In this document: positions 1 through 13,600 of the stretch, in pieces
Position numbering within the stretch: the first letter of the stretch is position 1
Layout: each line of letters begins with the position of its first letter
DNA from: Manis javanica
Lineage: Eukaryota; Chordata; Mammalia; Pholidota; Manidae
Length of the DNA stretch: 64,000 bases
Direction: 5' to 3'
Assembly: GCF_040802235.1 (NCBI RefSeq)
Contig: NC_133157.1
Location: 31,885,501-31,949,500, forward strand
The notes under the pieces: generated by a model
The model's input: only the letters and a program-made list of their open reading frames with translations
Databases searched by the model: none
Told to the model about the DNA's origin: nothing
Made by a program: the position numbers and the translations under genes

Positions 1-373
1 ATAAGATAAAGGATTAATTTTTAAAAGGTGATTTGTTGGTTTTTTTAATTGGAAATAAAATTTCAATTTATGACCAGTCATCAGAGTCTGAGATGGACCA
101 AACAATGAACAATTAAGAAATAGTAAAAGTGCCACTTGATCAGTTCTTCTATTTCTAAGAATTGGTCCTGAGGTATTGCTTGTAATTGTGAGTATTGGAA
201 ACAGCCCAGATGTCCATCCTTGGGGTGGGATTAGGGAACTGTGGTACATCTGCACAAGCACTCCCCTTGGACTGCTGCACACGATGGTGTTGCTCATTAC
301 TGATCGACCCAGAGAGGAGCTGTGGCATATCATAAGGACAAAAGCAACTTCAAAACAGGTATATCACAAGTTC

Positions 374-650
374 CCTTTTTTTAGAAAAGTATTTCTCTAT
401 GGTGTGTATGTGCATTTTTGTGATTGGCTTATTTCATTTAGCATAATGTCCTCAGGGTTCATTCATGTCGTAGTAGGTGGCAGGATTTCCTTCCTTTTTA
501 AGGCTGAATAATATTCTGTTGTATGTATACACGCACATTTTGTTTATTCATTCACTGTCAGTAGACAGTGTCAGGAAACAGCTTGGGTTGTTTCCACCTC
601 TTGGATATTGCGAATGATGCTGCTGTGAACATGGGTTATTTTCATTTTTA
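374..650 (-). mobile_element. L1 ORF2 3'-region fragment, antisense
   Basis: The stretch reads as the complement of the widely shared L1 ORF2 C-terminal coding region. Recognisable parts are the segments around TTCATTTAGCATAATGTCCT and GCTGAATAATATTCTGTTGT and the closing piece near TGCTGCTGTGAACATGGG. It is a truncated fossil with no intact frame. Confidence 0.8.
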
Positions 651-1354
651 AAGATACTGAAAGAAGCATTTCAATGAAAAATCCATTCACTGCACATCAT
701 GGCGAAGTGAAGGATCCTGCATTCGGAGTCAGGAGCCCTCTAGTACGCTGTGTTTTCCCGCCTGCAGGGATCTACTAGTCCCTTTCCTCCTCTCCCTTCT
801 CCTTTCTCGGGCTTCTGTCTCCCTGGGCGACAGCAAGGCACCTGGGCTGGGTGGTCTCGCAGGCCTGTCTAGCTTCCACATTTTCTGAATCCGTGATGGG
901 TGCCTACTCCTCATCTTACACTTCCTGCTCCAGCTGCGTCCATCTACCAGTTGCTTTCTCCCAGTCTCATTCTGGTGGGAGGAGGGCCTCCTGGGCTGAT
1001 GTCTTGGTCTTGGATTTTGAGAGCCAGATGTGGGGAGGGGGAGACTGCTGGATGTAATGAAATGGACCTCAGAGTTGATGCTCTCAAAATTGGGGGAAAT
1101 ATACCAGCTTGATTCCAAGCCTAGGGCAAGTCTGAACAGTGGTGTCTGCTGGTTATTTCACCAGGCAGCCAACCAAGGCAATCTCCCAATCTCAGCTGAA
1201 TCAGAAAATGGTCGGCTTCTGGATTTCCCTAGAGCTACAAGAATGTTAATCTCTTCCAGCAGAGCCCTGGGAAGCTATTTCTTCATTCCAAACATTCCGG
1301 TTTGGTGTGCAGCCCCCTCCCCACCCCAGCTTCTTCCTGACATACACAAGGACG

Positions 1355-1760
1355 CCCACAGCTCCACACCTGCCCTTTCATTCCTCTGGGCCTTTGCTTA
1401 AACTATTGGTTCACCGAGTGTGGAAAGCCCTCCCAACCGTCATCTCCCACCTGCTGCTTGACCAGCTCTGGCCCTCCTCATTCCTCACAGAGAAGCTCCA
1501 ATGGCTGTGCCTCTCTATAGACTGCACTGAGCTTGCCCCACCTCCCTCAAAGGCAGAAGTCATCGCTCTCTGCTCCATGCCCCCACGATACCCTTCTTCC
1601 TCGCCTGCAGTAAATCACTCTGTTATGGTGGTCCACTTTGGCTCCCACCAGTCTTTGGTTTTTGAAGGTGGGAACTGTGATTGGTCCCTCTCCGGGCCCT
1701 GGCATCTGGCCCAGGGGCCAGGCACATAGTGGGGCTCGATAAAGTTTAGATGGATGGAGG
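1355..1760 (+). mobile_element. L2 LINE 3'-end fragment
   Basis: It has the L2 pattern: a CCTTTGCTT-type start, a cysteine/proline-rich middle, and an end with CCAGGCACATAGTGGGGCTC followed by GATAAAG. It is old and diverged. Confidence 0.65.
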
Positions 1761-2554
1761 ACAGAAAGAGAACCATGGCAGCCATCACCCCTAACATTAA
1801 GCTCCTGCTCTCTGTGCTGCAGCTGGACAGTCACTAGTACCGAGGTTTCAGAAGATGCATGCTAATTGGGTCTTGTCATTAACTTTTCATATAAAGTCAT
1901 GCATTGTGACAGTTCTCCTCCAAAATGGAATTGTTCTTAGCAATAACCCTATCCAGCCAGCGTGGATACAGTTGACATGTCTCCAGGACACCATGTTCCA
2001 GGTGAGACTGGCATAGAGCATAGCAATGGCTAAAGTCCCTACCTGCCAGCTTTGATGTTCACATGGATTGGCTGCTGGGCTGCCTGGCTTCTGATATTCT
2101 GATCCTGGCCCTGAATGACTCCACATCCCTGCTTTGGGGCAGGACGATTCCTGGCAAGGTTGGAAGCTCAAAGGCACAGGGAGCCAAACAGACCTTGAGT
2201 TGCCATGTGAATCAAGTGCCTCTGCCAGTGAGTACACTGAGGTCTATTGCTTCGGGATGCCCCAAGGCTTCCTTGCACCAGCCTTGCAGACATCACTTGG
2301 CGGGCTGAGGGGGCTGGGCACAAATGGATTGAATGAGGCTCCCGTGTGTGGCTTACCGTCAGGATTGCCAGTGTGTTTCCTCTGTAATTCTGTCTCAGCT
2401 TGGTCAGTAGTGAATGCTTAAGTGCTATATTCAGAAGGATTCTGAGGCCCCACTTGGGCTTGGCAGGAAGGAGCATTGTGATTAGTAATGTCTGCCACAG
2501 GAGTTAGATGGAAGAGCAATGCCCACGTGCCATGTCACAGCCACCCTTGCTTTC

Positions 2555-2655
2555 ACTACTGACCAAGCACCGGCTTTGGAGTCTGGATGGCTTGGGATTA
2601 GACTCCACTCTATTCTGCAAGGCCCCAGCTCATCTCTAAAGTGGGCATGTATTAG
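2555..2655 (+). mobile_element. MIR SINE fragment
   Basis: It resembles the MIR core and right arm: CTTTGGAGTCTGGATGG followed by CATCTCTAAAGTGGGCATG. Confidence 0.5.
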
Positions 2656-2923
2656 TCAGGGTATGGGCTCAGTGCTATAAGAAAGAAACCTCAAAGTGCT
2701 GTGGCTAAAACAATTTGGAGGTTTATTTCCCTCTCACATTCTCATGGAAGAATCCAGAGGTAAGTGAGTGGTTCTGAGCTGGAGACATAACTCTGTCAGC
2801 CTTGACATGCAACTTCTGCTTGTGAGCCCAAGGTGGCCGCTCTAGCCCTTGCCTTTGCCCAGCCAAAAGGGAACAGAACTGGACCAGGGGAGCCTGTGGG
2901 TAGTGGTTTTAAAGGTCTGACCA

Positions 2924-3918
2924 TAGAAGCCACAGGGCATAAAATATGCAAAGAAGTAAAAAGCTAACCTTTTCAAACAATAAGGCTTCTCTCTCACTTA
3001 CCAACTTAACATTTCCCTGTATGGCCCCGGAAGATGACTGGTTAGCCAGAGACAGGTAAGATTCCTCAAGGGAGGAACAACCTAAGACAGGCACAGTCGC
3101 AGGGGGGCCATCAGGTGAGAAATCGGAGAACAACAGTGGTGAAGCTTAGAACCTCACACACACACACACACACACCGCGTTTTGAGAGAAAGCTTCTCCA
3201 TCCATGGATGTTTTATTGCCCTTGTCTAGCTCGGATTAGCACATAGTCTACAGGCACACACCTGACCATCTACATTTGCTCTCTTACAACACTAAACTGT
3301 GTTTTCTACCTTTATCTTGTATCTACCTACCACTTCAGCATTTTATTAAAAATAATAATAATAAAGAGAGAAATGTGGTATCCACATATAAATCAAATGA
3401 ATATTCATATTTGAACTGACTGTTTATAGTTCATAATGCGTGATCAAAACCAAAAGCTTCTGTGATGACTGCCCTTGTACTGTTCACCATGTAACTTATT
3501 CACTATGTAAGAATTTGTTCTCCATGTAAGAACTTGTTCGTTATGCTTCAGAAGATTGGAGACTGACGAGAATTAGGCTTGGGGTGGATTAATGATTGTG
3601 CATTGAGCATTGACCCCCCTATACAGAATTTTATTGTTGTTAACAACCATTTGATCAATAAATATGAGAGATGCCCTCACAAAAGAAAAAAAAAAGTACA
3701 CACTTCCAATTGTAAAATAAATAAGTAACCGGCATGTAATGTATAGCATAAGGAATATAGTCAAAATATTGTAACAACTTGGTATGGTGATAGCTGGTAT
3801 CTAGAATTATCATGTATATAAATGTTGAATCACTGTGTTGTACACCTGAAACTAATGTAATACTGTGTGTCAACTACCCTTCAATAAAAAATACTTATCT
3901 AAAAAAAAAAAAAAAAAA
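2924..3918 (+). mobile_element. Composite L1-mobilised retroposon with target-site duplication
   Basis: The insertion is about 995 bp, ends in an A-tail (3901-3918) and is flanked by identical 13-bp copies of AAAGGTCTGACCA at 2911-2923 and 3916-3928. Inside, from left to right, are an unassigned 5' part, a (CA)n run, an A/T-rich part, a module ending with AATAAA (3657-3662) and an A-rich tract (3681-3695), and then a typical L1 3' end (about 3696-3900) that includes TGTACACCTGAAACTAATG. The perfect direct repeats mark a fairly recent event for this window. I cannot name the 5' module's family. Confidence 0.8.
3154..3175 (+). repeat. (CA)n microsatellite, 11 units
   Basis: Perfect CA dinucleotide run inside the composite retroposon. 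Confidence 0.95.
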
Positions 3919-4235
3919 GGTCTGACCAGAAGCTGCCCACACCATTTCTCATATACTATTTAGGCAGAATAGGCACTTAGCCACACCTTGCTGTAAGCTT
4001 GACTCAGAAATGCCATCTTCAGCTGGGGAACCTTGGGTCTGGCTAAACCTTTCTTGAACAGAAAAAGAGAAAATGGGTGCTGGGGTGAGAAGCCTGGAGG
4101 ATGATGCTGGCTGCCTCTCAGGGCCACTGGGGCTGGTAGGAGCCTAGTTCTGTCTAACCAGTGATAGCATACACCTCGCTGCTGGGCCCAGCAGGCCTTC
4201 CCCCTGTCACAAGACGCTCCCCTTTCCCCACCCAG

Positions 4236-4631
4236 GAGCTGGTGAGGATCCTGCACAAGGCTCTGGAGGCTGCCCAGCAGGAGAAGAGGGCGTCCAGTGC
4301 GTACCTGGCTGCGGCTGAGGACAAGGACCGGCTGGAGCTGGTGAGGCACAAAGTGCGGCAGATCGCCGAGCTGCACAGGCGGGTGGAGGCCCTGGAGCAA
4401 GAGCGGGAGAGCCTGGCACACATGGCGAACCTGCGGGAGCAGCAGGTGCAAGAGCTGCAGCGGCACGTACAGCTGCTCATGGACAAGAACGAGGCCAAGC
4501 AGCAGGTCATCTGCAAGCTCTCTGAGAAGGTCACCCAGGACTTCATGCATCCCCCTAGCCAGCCCACTGTGCCCCTGGATGCTGGCGACAGGGACTTCCT
4601 GAGCCAGCAGGAGAAGATGGAGCACTTGAAG
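4236..4631 (+). CDS. TBC1D2: TBC1D2 coding exon: coiled-coil region
   Basis: The exon is 396 bp, phase 0 at both ends, and encodes 132 residues (about 327-458 in human numbering), from ELVRILHKALEAAQQEK to KMEHLK. The acceptor is CACCCAG and the donor AAG|GTAGAG. The heptad-like run of E, K, Q, R and L, with the stretch LREQQVQELQRHVQLLMDK, is a long coiled coil. In Armus the central region carries the Rac1-binding activity, so this exon probably contributes to it; that is inference. Codon use is GC3-rich, unlike the flanking intron. A 221-codon reading frame on the opposite strand is only a shadow of this GC-rich exon. Confidence 0.96.
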
Positions 4632-7600
4632 GTAGAGGCCCCTCCCTCCAGGCCCTGGGCCCTTGGGGCAAGCACGGCTCTCAATCCTAAAGGTTTTCTA
4701 GATAGAGCAGAGATACCCTTAATACTAGAATATTCATATTTGAAAGATGTACTGATAAGCACTTCCTTACTTTCTTAACCAGAAGGCCCAGTGCAATTTG
4801 ACCTCTTCATGATATTCTGGGCTGAAAGGGAAGTGGCCCTAGATTATCAAATTAGAAAGAAAGAGCCCAAGATGGGATCAGAACTCTTACATGCCAGACT
4901 AGCGAAGTCCGGGGCCTGGCCTGGTCAGGCTCCTTCAGTGCCATGCTGAGGTGCCAGGGTGGCCATCCCCAGCAGGTCTGTACACACAGTGCAGTTGACC
5001 TGTGACTTGCTCATAATAGCAGTAATCACTGCTCCATTTACAGACTGTTCACTGCATGGCAGGCACCATCCTACATGCTTATTTATATCATTTTATGTAG
5101 TCCTCGGCCAGCCCCTTGAGGTCACCATGCTCCCCACAGACAGATGAGAATGCTGGGGCTGGGCAGGATGAGGCAGCTCACCCAGGGTCACTGCTGAGGA
5201 AGTGGGGGGCCTGGAATTCCCCTGGAGCTCACGCCTCTGACTAGTCTGTCTGCTCTGCTTTCTCCCAGCTTCTTTGCCTCTTCTAGCCACTGCTGCCATC
5301 CCTGCCTTACCTTGCCAGGCGTGAGGCTCTCCCCTGGGAAGGCTGCCCCCTCCCACGGGTCCAGTCATAGTACAGGGAGCAGGAACTTTATTTTAGGGAT
5401 GACACCTGCCACAGGCTACAGCATCCTGTCTAGAAGGCGGTGACAGGAGCTGCCAAACCACCTGGAGGCCTGAGGCTGGGGCTGGGTGCTCATAGCTCCC
5501 AGTGTCCCAAAAGGTAGCCCTATAACCAGGGCCAGTCCTGCCCAGACTCCGCTACTTGCAGCCGCACGTGAGTACATACGCATGACCATGGGGGCTCTTG
5601 GGCTGCTTACCAAAGAGCTGCGGTGGGGGAAGGGGAAAGGGGGGGAAAACATAGAAATCCAGACTTTGCAGAGACCAGTGGGCAGTGTGGTAAATGGCCA
5701 CTGCCCAGGCTGTGCCAGGAATCTCTGTGTTTGGGTCCAGGCTCTGCCTCTTACTGGCTGTAAGACCTCAGGCAAGTGATCTCAGTGCTATTTAAAATAG
5801 CCTGAGCATTCCTACTCATAGCCGTTAGCAAGATAACATGAACCCAGGTCCCCGTCCCTTTCTTTCAGCATGAAAAAAACCCACATAAATAGTTTCTGAA
5901 TCTTCTTCCTTAAAATCAGAGTTTCTTTTGAGTTCAAAATGAAAACAAAATCCTTTCAAATACAGGTGCAACTGGGTTGTTAGAAAGCTCTCGGTTCCTC
6001 ACAGAGCAGTGGCAATTGCTGCTGTCAGATTGCTTCCCTACCCTACTCTGTCCTGCCCGGAGCCTTCTCTCCCTGCCCATCCTGCTGGAGTCCACTGCTG
6101 AGGACCCTGCAGAGCAGCATGGGGCTCAGAGAAAGATTCTCTGGGAGCCTCCAGGCTGCCGCAGGCAGTTGACTGGACGTATGGACTCACGTAGAAGGCT
6201 GAATATCCCCCTGAACTTGCACGTTCAGGAATGTAATGTATCAGTGAGCCCAGATGGGAGGAGACTGTGTCTGTGATTCACATCAACAGTCTTACATTGC
6301 AGCTGATCTTCAGAAGCCCAAAATTTTGTGCTTGAAAGAGTTGTATATACTAGAGTTCCTTATTTGTTAATTGTCTTGCCAGTGGGTTTCAGGCCTGGAC
6401 AAATTCTATTTGGATTCAGTGAAACTAAAAAAATGACAATGGAATGTTCCTGGGGTGAAAAAGTTTATACCGAACTTTATTCCCATGGTGGCAGGTCAAT
6501 CACTAGAATCCCGTCCACTCAGCAAGTCTGCGTGCAAGAAGCCAGTCTCTGCCTCTGGGCCTCTCTTGCCCCCGCAGCTGTCTCAGTCTCTGTCCCTGGC
6601 ACTGCTCCCACTCAAGCCTCTGCTCTCCTGCAGCCGTGCCACCATGTCTCCCAGAACACTGGGCGGAGCACTTTACATGTATTGCCCACGCATGTGTAGT
6701 AAGTCAGCCAGGGCCAGGTGAGAATCCTGGCTATAGGAACCTTCCTTTCTCTACAGTTAACCTTTAGGTGTCTGATCTGGAAAAAAATAGAAGACCCATC
6801 AAATATCCATTGCCTCTGAGTTTTAAGACAGAGCATGTTCGCATTTCCTGCTTGCTCTGTGATTGAGGGCACCCAGCTTTCAAGAAAATGCGCCCTTGTT
6901 GTTGAAGGTGTCAGTTTTTTAATAGAATCTCTGATCTCTTGAATATCAAAGCTGGGATGGCTCAGAGATCTAGCCTGCCCCCTCATTTTCTAGCAGGGAC
7001 AGCTGAGTTCTGGAGAGGGGAAAGGACTGGTCCAGGGTCACACAGCACAAGCAGCAGGGCTGCTGATAGACCCCAGCTCTCCCCACACCCAAACCACGAC
7101 TTTCCCCACAAGCACTAGGGCGAGTCCACACAGCATTTCTCAAAGAGGAGTCCTGGGGTCCTGCTCCCTGTGAAGGCGGGCAGCAGATTCTTCTTCCTGT
7201 CCGCTTTCTCCAGTTGTGTTTTCCTCTTTCACTTTACTGGTGACTGTCATGTGGCTTTTCTCTCCTCTGAGCTCTCTCTTTTTCGTCCCTACAGTTCTGA
7301 GTGAAAAACATTTAAGGTACGGCAATGAGCTGAATGGGAAGGTGCTGCCCAGAGGCCACCTCCAGCCTGCACCCACTGGTACTGCAAGGGGTGCTCACAC
7401 CTGGGCTGGAAGCAGGGTGCCCTCTGCAGCCAGTGAGCATCTTCTGGGCCTGGAAAGAGGAAAAAGGGATGGGAACAGGAGGCAGAATCCAGTGGTGGTG
7501 CAGAACAATCTCCAGCAATAGACATCAGTATGCCTTCACCCGGCAGTGGTTTCCAATTCCTCCTATGGACTGAATGCACCTGGGCTTGATTGTACTTTAA

Positions 7601-10600
7601 TACTTATCTCTCAGCATTGCAGCGAAGACTAATCACACAGTAGGGTCTGAGGAAAATGGGCCTGGCACATAGTAGGAAGGCAGGCAACTGGTAGCTCTTT
7701 TCCTCATTTGCCTGGAAGCATATTGCATTTTTCCAGGTATTTGTTAAGAATCCACTGTAGCAGCAGTGGGAAGTCGTCTCTCAGCAGGCAAGGGGGAGCT
7801 CAGGTAAGAGTAGCTCCCAAGCTGCTGTGAGAACTCACGGAGATGGCGCTTGCCTTGTGCTCGCCACACCCAGCTGCTGTTCGAAGTATTTTGTATTAAC
7901 TGATCGAATCCTCCCAACAACCCCTGAGGTGGGACTGTTGTTATCCCCAATTTCCAGATGAGCAGAAGAGGCACAGAAGGGGTGAATAACTTGTCCCAGG
8001 GCTCCATGGTGATGGCAGGATTTATATCCAGTCCATTCCCTGACTGCTGAGTGGCACCAAGTCTCTGGTGTGTTGTTATTACACAGCTGGGTAGGAGAGC
8101 TCAGGCAAGCTGCATGCGTCCTCCGAAGGACAACCCTTGAAGGTGTCCAGGATTCCAGCAGGGAGGGACTTAGAATGTCTGGCAGTAAGCAAGGACTTGG
8201 TTTACAGTCAGACACACCTAGGCATAGTTGCACCCAGCCTTGTACTAGCTGTGTGACTTCGGGCAATTTACTTAGCCATTCAGAGCCTCTGAGACCTCAT
8301 CTGTGTTCCTCCCTGGGCTGCTGGGGAATTAAATGAGATCCTGTGCTCAGTGTGAGGATGGGGAGTGGGGTGATGGTGCAGGGAGCCTGCACAGCCTCTG
8401 TGTTCGTAAGTTTTCTGAATCTCCAGACAAGTATATGACTGTCATGGGAGTGGGGAGTAGTCCTGGAAAATCCTGATGCTCATGGGAAGTTGGTCCTCAT
8501 GCTGCAAACAGGATTCACACCAATCTCACAGCCCTTCCACATAAGGATAAGGAAATGGGGGTCATGGAGAGGGAGCAGGCAGACAGTTGCACAGAAGAGC
8601 AGTCAGCACCTCCTGGCAGCATTTCTGAGCAGAGGGATCCTAGCATTTGACCTAGGACACAGACACAGTTGGAGAGTAGGACGTCTGGGCTCGGGAGGCA
8701 GAACTGCCTGAGTCTAGGTCAGGAAGAGAGAATAGAGAGTAAGTTCAGCCTTAGTACCACCTTATAGCCCAGGCACAGTGAGGGAGAAAAAAGCAGGGGG
8801 TGGCCAGGGCAGGGAACACCACAGAGAGCCCCAAAGGGGTGTGAGGCCACGTGATGAAGTCAGCCTGGGGCGTTTATTTCCAGGTCAGGAGCCCTGAGAA
8901 CACTTGGCCCTCCCTCTGTGTCATCCATCTAGGCAGGAGGCGGTAGACCCTGGGCATGAATTGGAATTTCTGGGCTGGGAGAGATCTTAGCTAGAATGAA
9001 AACCCACCAGGGAGGATCAGGATTACCCATGAGCTGTGCTGTGACCTGTCTCTAATAATGAAGTGCCACAGACTAGGTGTGTTGTTCTTAATTTCCAGAT
9101 AAATCAGAGCCTATCCAGAGTTATCCCTGCAATAGCGTCCCTCATGCTCACTTACAGCCCAGTACATTTTCTTAAGTGGGAGAGGAAGGAGTTGAGTTTA
9201 AGTTGATAAATGCCCTGGAATTGCTGGGTATAGTTGTGAACACGTGTTGCCATTGCTTCTGCAGTGACCCTCCCAGCAGAATACAGATTGAGAGCCATTG
9301 CCATGGCTGCTCCTCTCTGAGGCTCAGGCCCCTGCTGGAGCCTCAGTGCTTGACCAGCTTCTCCTTGCAGGTCCCAGCAGCAGGATCTTACTCCCCCTAC
9401 TGGTGAGCTGCAGAAGGAAAACTCTAGGCTCAGAAATATGCACCATGGCATTATTCATAAAAACAAACTGGAAACATCCAGGGCTCAAACAAAACAACAG
9501 GAGAAGGATTATAACTAAATTATGGTAAATTCACCCAACAGAATAGTCATCAGACATTAAAAATGATCATTGGGAAGCTTATGTAGCAACATAATAAAGT
9601 ATTTACAAAGTGACACTAAGCTAAAATAAGTTTTCACCCAAAATTTTTCAGTATAACAAGTAAACAGCATTCACTATGCTTTGCTCTCTTCTCCAGGATG
9701 ACATAGAAGCATACAGGACCCAGAACCACTTTCTCAACTCTGAGATCCATCAGGTCACAAAGATCTGGAGAAAGGTGGCTGAGAAGGAGAGGGCCCTCCT
9801 GATGAAGGTGAGTGGCCAGCCCTGCTCTGGCCCTCAGCACCAACCACCCTTCCTGACAGTCCCCTCACTGTCTTACCCTGTATCACTGTCTCCTCATGAC
9901 CTGTCTGTTCTCCCCCTGGACGTGTCCTTCACGAGCTGTCTTCCAGATATCAAGGATCTGTGCTCTGATTGCTGATTACGGAGGCACAGAGGAAAAAGCA
10001 GATAAACATGTTGTTGCACCTCCCTCTCCTGGGGGAAGTCACTTCCAGGGAACTTAAGTGGCCAGCACCCTTTTTTCCCCTTTCATTTTTCTGTTTTCCC
10101 TCTTCAAGAGCCAGATATTAAAGACTAGATATTAAAAAAGAATTTCATATGTGAGAAAAATCTTTAAATGGCCACACATGCCCAGGGAAAGGCTCAGAAA
10201 AGACCTGAGACCTTAAGTTTGCACTTCAGGCTGATCCTTGGCACAGGCACAGCCTACAACAATCAAAGAAACAAAATTTAAAAATAAAAAAAAACCAGAA
10301 AACCCTAGGGAAGAGGAAGAATCTGACTTCCAGAGTTACCACATTATTAGATTCAAATGTCCTGTCTTCAGCAACAAATTACAAGACAATCAAAGAAACT
10401 TGAATGTATGATCGATTGAAAGGGAAAAAAAATAAAAATAAATCAATAGAAACTGCCCCTGAGAAAGATCTGATGCCAGACATACTAGACAAAGACTTTA
10501 AAACAACTGTCTTACAGCTGCTCCAAAAACTAAAGGAAGATGTGGTGAGTCAAGAAAGCAATGTATGAACAAAATGGAAATATCAGTAAAAAGAGAAAAC

Positions 10601-13600
10601 ATAAAAAGAAACCAAAAAAATTCTGGAGCTAAAAAGTAAAATAGCTTTTACTGTAAATGAAAAATTTACTAGAGGGATTCAAAGGCATATTAGGGCAAGC
10701 AGAAAGAATCAGTGAACTTGAAAATAGGACAATGGAAATAATCAAGTCTGAGAAACAGAAAGAAAAGATTGAAGAGAAGTGAATAGTCCCTGAGGGATCT
10801 GTGAGACACCATTAAGCAGACCCACCTGCCCCTTATAATGTGGGAGTCCCAAATGAGAAAGCAAGGAGCAGACAGAATATTTGAGGAAATAATGTCTGAA
10901 AACATCCCACATTTGATGAAGACATGAATATAAACATCCAAGAAGCTCGACAAACCTAAAGATAAGAGACTCATGCTGAGACAGATTAAATCAAACTTTT
11001 GAATGCCAAAGACAAAGAGGTACCTTGAAAGCAGAAAGAGAGAAATGACTCATCACATACGATTATGAGCAGCTCTTTCATCAAACTTTGGAGGCCAGAA
11101 GGCAGGTAGGCAGATAGATTCAAAGTGCTAAAAGAAAAATTCCTGTCAACCAAGAATCCATATCTGGCAAAACTTTCCTTCAATAATGAGGGCACAGTTA
11201 AGACATTTTCAAATAAACTAAAGCTGAGGAAGTTTTTCACTATTAGACTTGCTGTCTGAGAAATGCTCAGGGAGTCCTGCAGGGTTTTGAGTGGGGAGGG
11301 CCTCAGTCAGACTTACATTTTGAGAAAACTGGGTGCTCTTGGACTTGAGGAGGTAGGTTTGGAAGTAAGGAGGCTTGGGAGGCTAGCAGAAATCCCTGAG
11401 GAGGATATTGGTGAAGGGACTCAAGAAGTAGCCCTAGTGGGGGAGGGATGTGGAGGTGGGAACCAGCTGAAACAGGTAGGAAAATGAGTTCACAGGATGG
11501 CTTGGTGTTGCTGCTTGACAAATGCGTGGAGCCAGTGACCTGGGCAGGGGTGCAGCAGAGTGGCAGCCTTGCCCAGGAGACTCCCACTGTGCCATGCCAG
11601 GATGGCATAGGAGCCAGGCTGGCCCAGAGCTCATGGTAATGCTGTGAAGCAGATGTATCCTGTCTCCATCTTGCAAGGAAGGAAAATAGGGCCCAGGGAG
11701 GCTACCTGACTTGCCCAGCACACCCGGCTTATATAAATAGAACCACCAAAGTCAGCAGGAGTGAGTAGGCGGATGGGGAGTGTGTAGGAAGGCCATGGTG
11801 GGAGAGAGATGGTGTGTTAGAGGAGCAGGAAGGGCCCGCATGGTGGCAGCAGAGAGCACAGGGCAGTGTCTAGAGCTGCACGTCCACCCCTGGGCAATAC
11901 TCCTAATACCACCTACAGAGAACTTGCTCTACCCCATGTGCCCTGGGGAGGGCTTTACATGTATCAGCTCATCTAATCCTCCCAAAATCCTGAGGTGGAC
12001 TATTATCCCCATTGTTCAGATGAGGAAGCTAAGGCACAGAAGGGTTAAATAACTTCCATAATTTGCCCAGTCAGCAGTGGCCAAACCAGGATGGGCCTGC
12101 AGGCCCTGCAGAGCCTGTTCTGCCCCTGCCCACCTCTCCCCTCTTTCTTCTGAATCCAGCACCAGCTCTGGGCCTGGTCTCTCTTTCCTGGAGCCCTCTC
12201 TGCCTTGCTGTAAACCCCTGGGCTCAGGGCCCATCTCTTTTTCCATTTATGGGGACGGGATGGGGGTGGGAGACAAGGTGGGAGCCGCCTCTGCTGGTTA
12301 AAGCTGTTCGGGCCTCAGGCCTCTGGGGTGGCTCAAGCCCAGCAAGGTGGCCTGCCCAGCCCTACCTCTGCGTTCACAGTGTGCCTACCTCCAAGCCAAG
12401 AGCTGTCAGGCAGACAGCAAGCACCTGGCGGGGCTGCGGAGGCTGCAGGAAGCCGTGGGGAGCAAGGCCAGTGAGTGCTCGGAGCTGCTAAAGCACCTCA
12501 TCCAGGAGGCCCTACAGTGGGAGGCCAGCGATGCCTCAGGTGACAGTGTCGAGCTGAGCCCCATCAGGTAAGCCCAGCAGCTGGCTTGGGCAGGGCCAGG
12601 TCTGCGTGAGCCGGTTGGGTGCCCCAGCTGCCCGCTGCCAGCTCCTGCTGACCAAGTGCAAGCCCCACACATCCCTTACCTCCTCGGATCTTCAGAGCGT
12701 GTGGTCAGGATGACGCCTGTTTTACAGCTGAGTTGGGGCAGGTTCAGAGGGGCAGCCCCTTGCCCAAGGCCATGTAGCACATTAGTGCAGCTGACCTGGG
12801 TCTGCCTCTAGGGCTCCCTTTTTCCACTTCCCCAGGCTGCCTCTGAGAGGTGTTTGTCAAAGAGTGGAGAAGGGAGACAAGCCAGCTGCCACGCCTAAGC
12901 CAAGCTCTTGCTGAGTACAGTGGACATGAGCAGTTAAATATAACAGAAGGGGCTGTGGCCAGGGTCAAAGGCCCTGGAGGCTGGGTAGGAGCCTCCAAAG
13001 GCCTTTGGAGCCAGCCTGTCTCGCTCATTGTGTGACCTTGGATAAGTCACTTTACCTTTCTGAGCCTCCTATTCAGCCTCCATAAGATGTGGGCTAAGAT
13101 CTGTACTTCGCAGGATCATTAGGATTAAATGACGCACACAGCACATACAAAGCACACAGTAGGAGCAAAAATAGGTTGAGTAAATGAAAGGCCATCTGGA
13201 TTGGACCACCAGCTCTGCCTTGTCATGGTGCTATGTGCTCTCCATCCAACCTTGGGCTTACTCTGTGGAAGTGGGGCCTGTATCAACAGAGCCAGACTCC
13301 TTGGGCATAAGGCATCATGGAGTAGTAAGAGGGTCCTTCATATTCAACAGCATGAGTGAGCAAATATCTCTTCTGCACTTACTATGTACCAGGCCCTGTC
13401 TAGGCCCCCAGCTGTTTACAACAGAGGACCTCAGTGAGCCTTCATGAGGCACAGCAGGGGCTCCTTAGCCATCGTGCAGATGAGCACATTGAAGTTTGGA
13501 GAACTGAAGTGACCTGCCTGCAGTGAAGTCAGGGCAGGAACCTTGGCCAGGGCCCCCCTATCCCCACTGTCCCTTATCTGGGGCGGGGCACTCAGGGTGT

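Larger units (their letters stand above)
1..4235 (+). other. TBC1D2: TBC1D2 intron, partial
   Basis: This is the intron upstream of the first TBC1D2 exon in the window. Its 5' end and the PH-domain exons are outside. It holds an antisense L1 piece, an L2, a MIR near 2555-2655 and the composite retroposon at 2924-3918. I see no exon in it. Confidence 0.85.

Noticed and set aside
3960..4762. Long minus-strand reading frames (221 and 202 codons)
   Set aside because: They overlap the TBC1D2 coiled-coil exon and run into introns. They are open only because the sense exon is GC-rich, and they show no domain.
10690..11240. Two minus-strand frames of 94 and 84 codons
   Set aside because: They lie antisense to a fossil L1 ORF1/HAL1-like block and have no gene signature.
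12990..13185. tRNA-like sequence
   Set aside because: MIR elements have tRNA-derived heads. No intact cloverleaf or A/B-box pair with a proper acceptor stem is present here or in the other MIRs.
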